Positions 17,848 to 25,290 of a stretch of DNA of 64,000 nt are shown piece after piece (within the stretch, counting starts at the first letter, position 1; every line of letters begins with the position of its first letter). This DNA is from Candidatus Woesearchaeota archaeon (GTDB taxonomy: Archaea > Nanobdellota > Nanobdellia > Woesearchaeales > JACJVV01): NCBI GenBank assembly GCA_020637495.1, contig JACJVV010000003.1, positions 1 through 64,000 of the forward strand. Direction: 5' to 3'. The notes under the pieces were generated by a model. It was not told the origin of the DNA. It saw only the letters and a program-made list of their open reading frames with translations, and made no database searches. Both the position numbers and the translations under genes were made by a program.

Positions 17848-17940
17848 ATGAAAACAAGAAAACAAATACAAAACAAACCTGTAAATAAACAAACTTCAAG
17901 TAATATTAGTTTGCTCTCTCTTCTGCTGCTTCTCAAGTAA
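17848..17940 (+). CDS. leuA leader peptide 2 (30 aa, leucine-run C terminus)
   Basis: ATG to TAA, 30 residues: a basic, Lys/Gln/Asn-rich first half and a tail ISLLSLLLLLK in which seven of the last ten residues are leucine (TTG, CTC, CTT, CTG, CTG, CTT, CTC). An SD-like CCGAGG (17834-17839) sits 8 nt before the ATG. Its codons favour CTC/CTT, unlike leader 1, and it contains no CTA. The leucine run ends one codon before the stop, as expected where a stalled ribosome must control RNA folding just downstream. Confidence 0.7.
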   Translation: MKTRKQIQNKPVNKQTSSNISLLSLLLLLK

Positions 17941-17947
17941 TTCTACA

Positions 17948-18076
17948 ATGAAACAAAACAGAATTTTGAATTATATAGCTACAGCTAAAAAACAAAATGC
18001 AATGATAATACGCGGCACAACTATGACTTCGTTTCACTCGTCATGTGCCTCTTTTGGTATTATCATTGTCAACTAA
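17948..18076 (+). CDS. Third small frame linking the leader to leuA
   Basis: An open frame of 42 codons begins 7 nt after leader 2 ends, runs through the whole 18000-18068 hairpin, and stops at TAA 18074-18076, which overlaps the leuA SD (18075-18081). It is not leucine-rich and has no SD. Its ATG lies in the loop of a possible 6-bp stem (17939-17944 with 17960-17965). If translated, ribosomes would melt the hairpin and terminate on the leuA SD, giving translational coupling. It could also be a chance frame. Confidence 0.4.
   Translation: MKQNRILNYIATAKKQNAMIIRGTTMTSFHSSCASFGIIIVN
18000..18068 (+). promoter_or_regulatory. Long stem-loop just before the leuA ribosome binding site
   Basis: The outer stem is a perfect 12 bp: CAATGATAATAC (18000-18011) with GTATTATCATTG (18057-18068). 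Inner stems are GGCACA (18014-18019) with TGTGCC (18044-18049) and TGAC (18024-18027) with GTCA (18040-18043). The structure ends 6 nt before the SD AAGGAGG (18075-18081). No T-run follows, so a translational or coupling role is more likely than intrinsic termination. Confidence 0.75.
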
Positions 18077-18089
18077 GGAGGATAATAAG

Positions 18090-19709
18090 ATGAGAAGAAT
18101 CATAACATTTGACACGACAAACAGGGATGGTGAACAGGCATTAGGACATGCGATGCTCTATGGCGAGAAGTCGAAGATGATAATAGCAAAGGCATTGGCT
18201 GAGATGAATGTTGACATAATAGAGGCTGGATTCCCAATAAGCAGCCCAAAAGATTATGAAGCTGTTAAGATGATTGCACAGCAGATACATGGACCTAGGA
18301 TTGCTGCACTTGCAAGAATCATCAACAGGGATATTGATAGGGCATGGGATGCTGTAAAGGGAAACCCAAATCCTTATGTGCATGAATTCAGCATTTTGAT
18401 CAACAAGGAAGCCTTGAAAGCTTATGAGAAAGGAATAGAAGGTGTGATGGAACATTCAGTCAAAGCTACCCAATATGCAAGGAGCATCATGGGACATAAA
18501 CCTGACCTACAGTTCTCAGCACAGGGGAGCCTATATGCTATCGTCGAGGCAATCAATAGCAATGATGGACATGCACTAGAAGGGATAAAGAGATTGCATG
18601 ATAAAGTAATCGCAGCAGGTGCAAACATCATCAACCTTCCAGATACCGAAGGGAAATGCATACCTAAAGAATCTGGAGAAGCTATCAGATGGTTCAGGAG
18701 TGAAGTCAAAGGAGGCAATGATATAGAGTTACATGTCCACTGCCATAATGATCTTGGGAATGCAGTAGCAAACAGCTTTGAGGCATTGATATCTGGAGCA
18801 GACTGTGCAGAGACAACTGTGAATGGAATAGGTGAAAGAAGCGGTAATGCTGCATTTGAAGAAGTAGTCATGAATGTGTATGCAATAGGCTCGAGATATG
18901 GCATATTTACAGATGTTGACACAAAAAGGCTTACTCCGATAAGTGATCTGGTTGAAGAGCATACTGGAGAAGCAAAAGCACCTGGCAAGGCAATCGTAGG
19001 GAAGAAAGCTTTTCAGCACAGCTCAGGCATACATCAGGATGGGAATGAGAAAGGAAACAAGAAAGGTGTAATCGTCTACCAGGCAGGATTCACAGCTGAC
19101 AAAGTAGGATGGATTGGTGAAGAGAGCAGGATGACTGCAAAAGCTGGAAAACATGGTGTGGCAACAAGAGTGAACAAGCTAGGATTCAATTATAGTGTTG
19201 AAAAGGTAGAGAAAGACATCATGCCATTGTATGAAAGCTGTGCAGATACAAGGCAAGAAGTTACAGATATGGACTTGAGAGCAATAATCAACGAAGCCTA
19301 TTCTTCCAAGGATAGAGTGAATTATGTTGCACATAGTATAGACAAGCCATTCCACTCTGAAACATATTCAGGAGATGTCATCCTTAAGGTTGACGATAAG
19401 GAAGTAACCAGCGTAGTAATAGACAGAGAAAGAGATAACGTAGGCGGGATTGATGCAGTCTTCAATGCAGTAGACAGTGTTATGCCTTTTGAAGTCCCAA
19501 GACTTGTGATATATGACCCAAGGAACATTGGAGAGAAGCATGACACTGTTGCAGAGGTAACAATAGTATTGTCTGGAAATGGATTCGAGGGTAACTTCCA
19601 CAAGGATCAGCCACTCTATATCGGAAGAGCAAGATCAATAGATACGATAGAGGCTAGCGTGAAGGCTTACATTGCAGCAATCAATGATTATTGTAGGAGA
19701 GTAAAATAA
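18090..19709 (+). CDS. leuA: 2-isopropylmalate synthase (first enzyme of leucine synthesis)
   Basis: A 539-residue protein that would condense acetyl-CoA with 2-oxoisovalerate. The DRE-TIM barrel start is FDTTNRDGEQALGHAM (the D-R-D-G-E-Q signature appears as N-R-D-G-E-Q), with IEAGFPISSPKDYEAV, HVHCHNDLGNAVANSFEAL (metal-binding H-x-H) and NGIGERSGNAAFEEVV. FQHSSGIHQDG marks the linker, and the C-terminal LeuA regulatory dimer domain is present (about 420-535), the site of leucine feedback inhibition in the family. ATG 18090 has a strong SD AAGGAGG 8 nt upstream; a GTG at 18045 lies inside the hairpin and is rejected. No other leu genes are in the window. A T-run follows (19712-19735). Confidence 0.93.
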   Translation: MRRIITFDTTNRDGEQALGHAMLYGEKSKMIIAKALAEMNVDIIEAGFPISSPKDYEAVKMIAQQIHGPRIAALARIINRDIDRAWDAVKGNPNPYVHEFSILINKEALKAYEKGIEGVMEHSVKATQYARSIMGHKPDLQFSAQGSLYAIVEAINSNDGHALEGIKRLHDKVIAAGANIINLPDTEGKCIPKESGEAIRWFRSEVKGGNDIELHVHCHNDLGNAVANSFEALISGADCAETTVNGIGERSGNAAFEEVVMNVYAIGSRYGIFTDVDTKRLTPISDLVEEHTGEAKAPGKAIVGKKAFQHSSGIHQDGNEKGNKKGVIVYQAGFTADKVGWIGEESRMTAKAGKHGVATRVNKLGFNYSVEKVEKDIMPLYESCADTRQEVTDMDLRAIINEAYSSKDRVNYVAHSIDKPFHSETYSGDVILKVDDKEVTSVVIDRERDNVGGIDAVFNAVDSVMPFEVPRLVIYDPRNIGEKHDTVAEVTIVLSGNGFEGNFHKDQPLYIGRARSIDTIEASVKAYIAAINDYCRRVK

Positions 19710-19791
19710 TACTCTTTCTTTTTTTTCATTTTGTAAATTATCCGGTTACTCTCCAACAAAACATATAAACATCATGAATTTACGCCTTGTT

Positions 19792-20757
19792 ATGCAGAAG
19801 AAAACACAGAACATAATAGACCTGAAGAAAGACGACATAGTCAATGACATATTTGTCGTCAAGTTCAAGAAAGCTGTAGAACAATACAAGAATGGATATC
19901 GCTTTGAGATGAGACTAGGTGATGCTACAAAGGAGATAATGTACAAATACTGGGGTCCTGATGATGAAGCGAAAGTCAAAGCATTGTATGAATCAATAAA
20001 CAAGGATGATGTTATCCATGTTACAGGAAGGATGAATGAATGGAACGGGCTTCTTGAGATATCAGGGAATGAGCAAGCGTCTATATCTGTCCTGAGAGAA
20101 GGAGAGTATGATGTAAAAGAGTTCATCCGTGTTTCTGAGAGAGATAGGGATGAGATGTGGAATGCTTTGATAGGTTTTGTCGATTCTGTAAAGAATCCTG
20201 AGATAAAAAAGATACTCGAAAGCTTTTTTCTTGAACCTGAATTTGCAGAGAAGTTCAAGGAATGTCCAGCTGCTATGTATGTCCATCATGGATGGATACA
20301 GGGATTGCTGGACCATACTATAGATGTTACAAAAGTTGCGCAAGTTGCAGCTGAAACACATCCTAAACTAGACAGAGATCTTCTTATTGCAGGAGCATTG
20401 CTTCATGATATCGGTAAATTACGGGAATTTGAGCTAACGACTAGCATAAGAATGACGAAAGAAGGTGTCTTCATAGGTCATGTAACAATAGGCGCTGACA
20501 TGATACAAAGGAAGATGGATAAGTTGAACACGCCAAAAGATCTCCAGTACAAATTGATACACATGATCCTGACACATATGGGAGAATATGGCAGCAGCAA
20601 GACCCACTCAATTCCTGAGGCTGTTGCATTGCATTATTGCGATCAGGTAAGCGCTCAGACAACACATATGCTTGACGTGATTGAGAAAACTGAGACTGAT
20701 GATGAATTCACATGGCATAAGGATTTCGGACAGATCTATGTAGGAGATAAGAAATAG
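19792..20757 (+). CDS. YhaM-like 3'-5' exoribonuclease (OB fold plus HD domain)
   Basis: A 321-residue protein. The N terminus (about 1-100) is an OB-fold nucleic-acid-binding domain (DDIVNDIFVVKFKKAVEQ... DDVIHVTGRMNEWNGLLEI). The HD phosphohydrolase domain follows with VHHGWIQGLLDHTIDVTKVA, GALLHDIGKLREF (the H-D pair), GHVTIGADMI and LIHMILTHMGEYGSSKTHSIPEAVALHYCDQVSA. This is the YhaM layout, an RNA 3' trimming enzyme in Firmicutes; the archaeal role is inferred. ATG 19792 is chosen over 19774 because TATA ACATATAAAC (19761-19770) is about 26 nt upstream. Confidence 0.85.
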   Translation: MQKKTQNIIDLKKDDIVNDIFVVKFKKAVEQYKNGYRFEMRLGDATKEIMYKYWGPDDEAKVKALYESINKDDVIHVTGRMNEWNGLLEISGNEQASISVLREGEYDVKEFIRVSERDRDEMWNALIGFVDSVKNPEIKKILESFFLEPEFAEKFKECPAAMYVHHGWIQGLLDHTIDVTKVAQVAAETHPKLDRDLLIAGALLHDIGKLREFELTTSIRMTKEGVFIGHVTIGADMIQRKMDKLNTPKDLQYKLIHMILTHMGEYGSSKTHSIPEAVALHYCDQVSAQTTHMLDVIEKTETDDEFTWHKDFGQIYVGDKK

Positions 20758-20826
20758 TTTCATAGATGGTTATTAAGTAATAATTCTTCCATAATATTTT
20801 TAAGCTGATCAGGACCCCGAAAATCT

Positions 20827-21321
20827 ATGAAAAGATTGACAGGGATAATATGTTCAATGCTTATGCCTATTACATTATCTAGTGCAAGGCTTAATGCAGT
20901 AGATTATAGTATGCAATTTAATATTACTGCTCCTATTGAACATAATGATGAAAAGAATCCAGAGAATACTTCAAGAGAGATAGAAGGGTATTCTTATGCA
21001 GGCAGCATAGATGCAATTGTTACAGCATATGAAGTATCTGCCACATCATGCGGTAATCAAGCAGATGGAATCACTGCTACAGGGCATGTCATCAGACCTA
21101 GTGATTATATTGTTGCAGTAGACCCTGAAGTGATACCGTATGGGAGCCTGGTAAATGTTCCTGGATATGGGCTTGCAAAAGCACTAGATACGGGCGGAGC
21201 TATAAAGGGGAACAAGATTGATGTCCTCATGACTGTGAATAAGAACGGTAAAACCCCATATGAAAGAGCAATCGAATGGGGAAGAAAAGAATTAAAGATT
21301 GAAGTGTATCACAAGTTGTAA
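20827..21321 (+). CDS. Secreted 3D-domain (double-psi beta-barrel) protein
   Basis: A 164-residue protein with an N-terminal signal-like helix (MKRLTGIICSMLMPITLSSA) and a C-terminal 3D domain, named for three conserved aspartates. Seen: TAYEVSATSCG (strand with T-A-Y), DYIVAVDPEVIPYGSLVNV, GLAKALDTGGAIKGNKIDVLM. In bacteria this fold is found in MltA/YocH/YuiC-type cell-wall hydrolases that cut peptidoglycan. An archaeon lacks murein, so the target would be another cell's wall or a different glycan (inference). TATA ATTTTTAAGC (about 20796-20806) is close to the expected distance. Confidence 0.8.
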   Translation: MKRLTGIICSMLMPITLSSARLNAVDYSMQFNITAPIEHNDEKNPENTSREIEGYSYAGSIDAIVTAYEVSATSCGNQADGITATGHVIRPSDYIVAVDPEVIPYGSLVNVPGYGLAKALDTGGAIKGNKIDVLMTVNKNGKTPYERAIEWGRKELKIEVYHKL

Positions 21322-21337
21322 ACATATATAGATTAGA

Positions 21338-21369
21338 TTATATGCAGACTAAGTTATATGCAGACTAGA
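21338..21369. repeat. Two tandem 16-bp repeats
   Basis: TTATATGCAGACTAAG (21338-21353) is followed directly by TTATATGCAGACTAGA (21354-21369), in the gap between the convergent 3D-domain and ProS genes. The first 14 bases match exactly. No function evident. Confidence 0.7.
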
Positions 21370-21393
21370 TTATTTCTAGAATCAGTATTGATC

Positions 21394-22860
21394 TTAATAA
21401 CACTTACCGAAATATGCATAACCTATTGCTGGTTTTCCGCATTGTATGCATGTGCAGTCCTCAGGAAGATCCTTTGATTGCTGTTCAAGAGGGAAACATC
21501 GGCTATTCGCTCCTTTTGTCTCCTCTTTTATTATATCCTCACAGTCCTCTTTCCCACAGAATGGTGCAATGATGACTTTCCTTGCCTCTGCTGCCTTTAC
21601 AAACTCATTCCAATCCTTAGGCTCGACTATATTCTCGTCGATATTTGATTGTGCCTTGCTATAGAGATTCTCCTGGATATCCTGCAAAAGCTCTTCAACC
21701 TTATCTTTCAGATCACCACGCTTGACAAAATATTTCTCTCCAGTGTCACGCCTAGCAATAACAACCTGCCCTTTCTCTATATCTTTAGGACCGATCTCAA
21801 TCCTTAGTGGAACACCTTTCATCTCATATTGGTTGAATTTCCATCCTGCAGAATATTCCTCCCTATCATCAACCTTAACTTCATATGATTCCAATTCCTT
21901 TGCAACCTTGTGAGCTTCATCTATAGGAGCTGTATCTTTCTTGAATACAATTGGAACTATTGCAATCTGTATAGGTGCGATGCTTGGAGGCAGGACAAGA
22001 CCCTTGTCATCACCATGCTGCATTATCAATGCACCGATCAGCCTCGTCGAGAAACCCCAGCTTGACTGCCATGGGAGATGGTTCTGTTCATCTTCGCCTT
22101 TGTATGTTATCCCGAAAGCCTTTGCAAAACCTTGACCTAGATTATGGCTAGTTCCTGATTGCAGGAATTTCCCATCCGGCATGTATGCTTCGATCGTTGA
22201 AGTCCATTTTGCTCCAGCAAATTTCTCTTTTTCAGATTTCTTTCCAGGGATCACAGGTATTGCAAGCAGATCCTTGCATAACCTCACATATTCATCAAGC
22301 ATCATCAATGCTTCCTTGTCACATTCTTCTTCAGTAGTATAAACGCAATGGCCTTCCTGCCAGAGGAATTCCCTGCTCCTCAAGAAAAGCTTAACATCCT
22401 TGACTTCCCATCTGACAATATTGCACCATTGATTGATTCGCAATGGCAGATCACGATGAGAGCGTATCCATTTTGCATATGAATCGTACATGATTGTCTC
22501 AGATGTAGGTCTCAGAGCAAGACGCTCTCCGCTGTCTTCGTCCTTGTTTGTTACCCATGCAACTTCAGGTGAGAAACCTTCAGCATGCTCAGCCTCCTTC
22601 GCAAAGAAGCTTTCAGGGATGAACATAGGAAAATAAGCATTCTCAACTTTCAATTCCTTGAGCCTTGCATTGAAATAATCCTGGATCTTCTGCCAGATAG
22701 CATAACCATATGGCCTGATTATCATAGTGCCCCTTACAGGAGAATAGTCTGCAAGCTCGCTTTTCATGACAACTTGACCGTACCATTCAGGCATGTCATC
22801 TGTCTTCTTCACAGTAATGCCTTTCTCGTCCGCTTGAGGTGATTTCTTACTATTTGACAT
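21394..22860 (-). CDS. proS: Prolyl-tRNA synthetase, archaeal/eukaryal type
   Basis: A 488-residue class II synthetase. Motif 2 region RPTSETIMYDSYAKWIRSHRDLPLRINQWCNIVRWEVKDVKLFLRSREFLWQEGH, GTSHNLGQGFAKAFGI and WQSSWGFSTRLIGALIMQHGDDKGLVLPP (motif 3) are present, then the anticodon-binding domain and the C-terminal zinc-binding domain of the archaeal type (cysteines in FCGKEDCEDI, CFPLEQQ, CTCIQCGK) ending in YFGKCY. No bacterial editing insert is seen. TATA ATATTTAAATC (about 22884-22894) is 26-27 nt before the ATG. Confidence 0.96.
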   Translation of the reverse strand: MSNSKKSPQADEKGITVKKTDDMPEWYGQVVMKSELADYSPVRGTMIIRPYGYAIWQKIQDYFNARLKELKVENAYFPMFIPESFFAKEAEHAEGFSPEVAWVTNKDEDSGERLALRPTSETIMYDSYAKWIRSHRDLPLRINQWCNIVRWEVKDVKLFLRSREFLWQEGHCVYTTEEECDKEALMMLDEYVRLCKDLLAIPVIPGKKSEKEKFAGAKWTSTIEAYMPDGKFLQSGTSHNLGQGFAKAFGITYKGEDEQNHLPWQSSWGFSTRLIGALIMQHGDDKGLVLPPSIAPIQIAIVPIVFKKDTAPIDEAHKVAKELESYEVKVDDREEYSAGWKFNQYEMKGVPLRIEIGPKDIEKGQVVIARRDTGEKYFVKRGDLKDKVEELLQDIQENLYSKAQSNIDENIVEPKDWNEFVKAAEARKVIIAPFCGKEDCEDIIKEETKGANSRCFPLEQQSKDLPEDCTCIQCGKPAIGYAYFGKCY

Positions 22861-22906
22861 ATATATATGAGAAAAAAAGGTGATTTAAATATGTTTTTGT
22901 GACATC

Positions 22907-23389
22907 CTACCTTTGAGTTTGAAGCATTGTGCCCCTAATGCCGATTGCAGTCTCCAGATTACAATCGAATGCTGAAACTATATGCTCAATTCCAGGAACT
23001 ACTGGAACATCTGCTGGAAACTTGAATGATCTGTCAAAATCATGTATCTTCCTTATCAACGGATCATCTGTCTGTAATCCTAATAATGCAAGGGCATTAG
23101 CCAGAAGCTGCAGCTTTTTATCTGCATTGGATGGCTTATAAGAATTTCCATAACTACCATACAGAAAACCATTCCTTATTATACTTAGATAAGATTGGGC
23201 ACTTGAGATAGTCATCCCTAGTGCATCATGATTATCAGCTGCAAAATCAGCTAATGTCATCTCATTATCTTTCATATAACGTTTTATATCTTCTCCGATA
23301 GCTCTTGCAGCCTGGATGTCATAATATTCATGCATAAGTTCGAGAATGAAATTGTGTTTATAAGTCTTGGGATTTCCAAAATTAACCAT
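22907..23389 (-). CDS. Unknown protein, possible helix-turn-helix
   Basis: A 160-residue protein. The segment around residues 40-75 (RYMKDNEMTLADFAADNHDA... AQSYLSIIRNG) could be a Cro/cI-like HTH, but the match is loose. The rest is helical with no recognised family. ATG 23389 is preferred over TTG 23398 because TATA-like TTTTAATAAT (about 23406-23416) is at the right distance. Confidence 0.5.
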   Translation of the reverse strand: MVNFGNPKTYKHNFILELMHEYYDIQAARAIGEDIKRYMKDNEMTLADFAADNHDALGMTISSAQSYLSIIRNGFLYGSYGNSYKPSNADKKLQLLANALALLGLQTDDPLIRKIHDFDRSFKFPADVPVVPGIEHIVSAFDCNLETAIGIRGTMLQTQR

Positions 23390-23432
23390 ATTAGCCAATA
23401 AATTATTAAAATGAGCTAGAGTTCAGCATGAC

Positions 23433-23990
23433 ATGGCAGTCCCAAAGAAAGTCAAGAAGAAATTGAAGCTGTTCGGTTTCTATAGCCTTATAGTATTCCT
23501 GGTATTGATTATACTGATGCTATTCAATGTACCAGTAGGAAAAATAATACTTATCGCAATAATGATGGGGATAGCTACAGTATCAAAACTATACAAGCAT
23601 TTCATAGGTATAAGCATAGGATTTGAACTGATAACTCCGGTCGTTATAATATTTGCATATACATTGAATCCGCTATTTACCATTGTTGCGGCAGTCCTCA
23701 TGGTAGTTGTATCAGAATTCATCTCTGGGCAAGTCTATACGAACAACATGATTGCTCAAATAATAATATATGTGTTCATTGTATTCTTTGTTTTTGTTTT
23801 CAAGAGCTTCGGATTCATAGGACTTGCTAACTCAATGATTGTATTGAGGAATGTAGCATTATGGCTGTCTATGGTGATTCCTGGTTTTGTTGATCCAATC
23901 AGAGCAACTATTGCTACATTGCCAAATATTTTCATCAATGGATTCATCGTGAGCACATTAGGTGTAGTATTAGTGAATGTACTTGCATGA
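23433..23990 (+). CDS. Multi-pass membrane protein, unknown
   Basis: A 185-residue protein with a basic N terminus (AVPKKVKKKLKLFG) followed by about five hydrophobic helices. The general shape, with small helices and a conserved-looking SEFISGQVYTNN loop, recalls ECF-transporter S components or MreD-like proteins, but no specific match can be claimed. Divergent from the HTH-like gene. Confidence 0.6.
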   Translation: MAVPKKVKKKLKLFGFYSLIVFLVLIILMLFNVPVGKIILIAIMMGIATVSKLYKHFIGISIGFELITPVVIIFAYTLNPLFTIVAAVLMVVVSEFISGQVYTNNMIAQIIIYVFIVFFVFVFKSFGFIGLANSMIVLRNVALWLSMVIPGFVDPIRATIATLPNIFINGFIVSTLGVVLVNVLA

Positions 23991-24044
23991 GCTTGTGGAT
24001 TTCAAATCAATAATACATTTAAAACACCAACAGATTCTAAGCAT

Positions 24045-25280
24045 ATGCTGAAGAAGATATTATCATTATTCTCAAAACCTGAAGATATCGAGATAAGATT
24101 AGCTGAAGTCAGGTCTAAGAGTGATGAACTGATGAAGAAGCATATCGATGATGAGATAATCCCTAGATTCAATCAGTTAGGGACTGAGATCAGGAACATC
24201 TTAGAACAGATATCAGAGAAGAGCAAAGTCCTTGAAAATGCAGAACTAAAGAATCCTAATATCCCTGTCAAGGAGAAGCAATATATGGTAGGGAATAGAG
24301 AGAGCTATCTGAAACATGTAGATTTATTATTGAAAAGATTAGAGCTTCCAAAAGGATATTCTGACATTGAGAGCAAGCATTCTGCATTCAGTGAACTTCT
24401 TGAAGATTTCGGTAAGCACACAATACGACCAAGGCAGATACTCAAGCATTTCTTCGAGCATGAGACAGATGCAATACACAACGAGATAAGCAAGCTGAAC
24501 AAGTGCTTCAACAATATGAAAGAACTTGTGACTAATGTTGATTACAACAATCACAAGACGTTAATTGACAGCGTGAACAAGATCTCAAATTCAAAGAAGA
24601 TAAAGGAGCAGATCAACAAGGATATCAAAGATACGGAAGCAGTCATCGTCGATAAGGATAAGGACATGAGGAATATGAAAAAAGAGCTCGAGGAGTCTCA
24701 GAATTCTGAGACATTCAAGAGATATAATACTATGCTTTCTGAGAAGAGCAAGATCGAGAATGAGATTGCATCAATAAGATCAGAAGTCATATCTAATTTT
24801 GCAAAGCTTGATAGGGCTTTGAAGAAATATGAAAGGATAGCTTTTGAGGATGCTGCAACAGTACGTGATTATCTCAATGATGCATTCGATGCAGTTACAA
24901 TGGATGATGGAAAAGGAAAGAGCATGCTAAAGAATGTATTGGATAAGATTGAAAGCTTGGATCTGAAGAATAAGGATAAGATACTTGAAGCATTGCAAAG
25001 CATGATAGATGGAGATTATATAGGGAAGACTAAGGATAGGATAGTATTGATGAACAAGAATCTTGAGATTGCAAGAGATGAGATAGGCAAGTCTGATATC
25101 TCAGAGAAGATCGAAGGCCTTAAAGAGAGAATATCGCTTGCAGAGAAGTCATTGCATGATGCAAAAAGAGAGATAAAAGACAAGAAAGAAGAGCTTGAAA
25201 AGATGACAAATGAGAAGTTCATCGAGGACATAGAGAATAGCATGGGTTCTATCCTGAAAAGGAAGGTAAAAGTCATCTGA
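24045..25280 (+). CDS. Long coiled-coil protein, unknown
   Basis: A 411-residue, highly charged protein, mostly alpha-helical. Coiled coils are likely at about 10-65, 150-265 and 315-400. A more ordered domain (about 80-145, LPKGYSDIESKHSAFSELL and RPRQILKHFFEHETD) separates them. No ATPase motifs, so it is not SMC. TATA ACATTTAAAAC (about 24015-24024) is about 26 nt before the ATG. Confidence 0.65.
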   Translation: MLKKILSLFSKPEDIEIRLAEVRSKSDELMKKHIDDEIIPRFNQLGTEIRNILEQISEKSKVLENAELKNPNIPVKEKQYMVGNRESYLKHVDLLLKRLELPKGYSDIESKHSAFSELLEDFGKHTIRPRQILKHFFEHETDAIHNEISKLNKCFNNMKELVTNVDYNNHKTLIDSVNKISNSKKIKEQINKDIKDTEAVIVDKDKDMRNMKKELEESQNSETFKRYNTMLSEKSKIENEIASIRSEVISNFAKLDRALKKYERIAFEDAATVRDYLNDAFDAVTMDDGKGKSMLKNVLDKIESLDLKNKDKILEALQSMIDGDYIGKTKDRIVLMNKNLEIARDEIGKSDISEKIEGLKERISLAEKSLHDAKREIKDKKEELEKMTNEKFIEDIENSMGSILKRKVKVI

Positions 25281-25290
25281 TGATCATATT

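Noticed and set aside
18045..18089. GTG start extending leuA with a Leu-rich tail
   Set aside because: It lies inside the hairpin, lacks an SD, and the ATG at 18090 has AAGGAGG at ideal spacing and begins the conserved fold.
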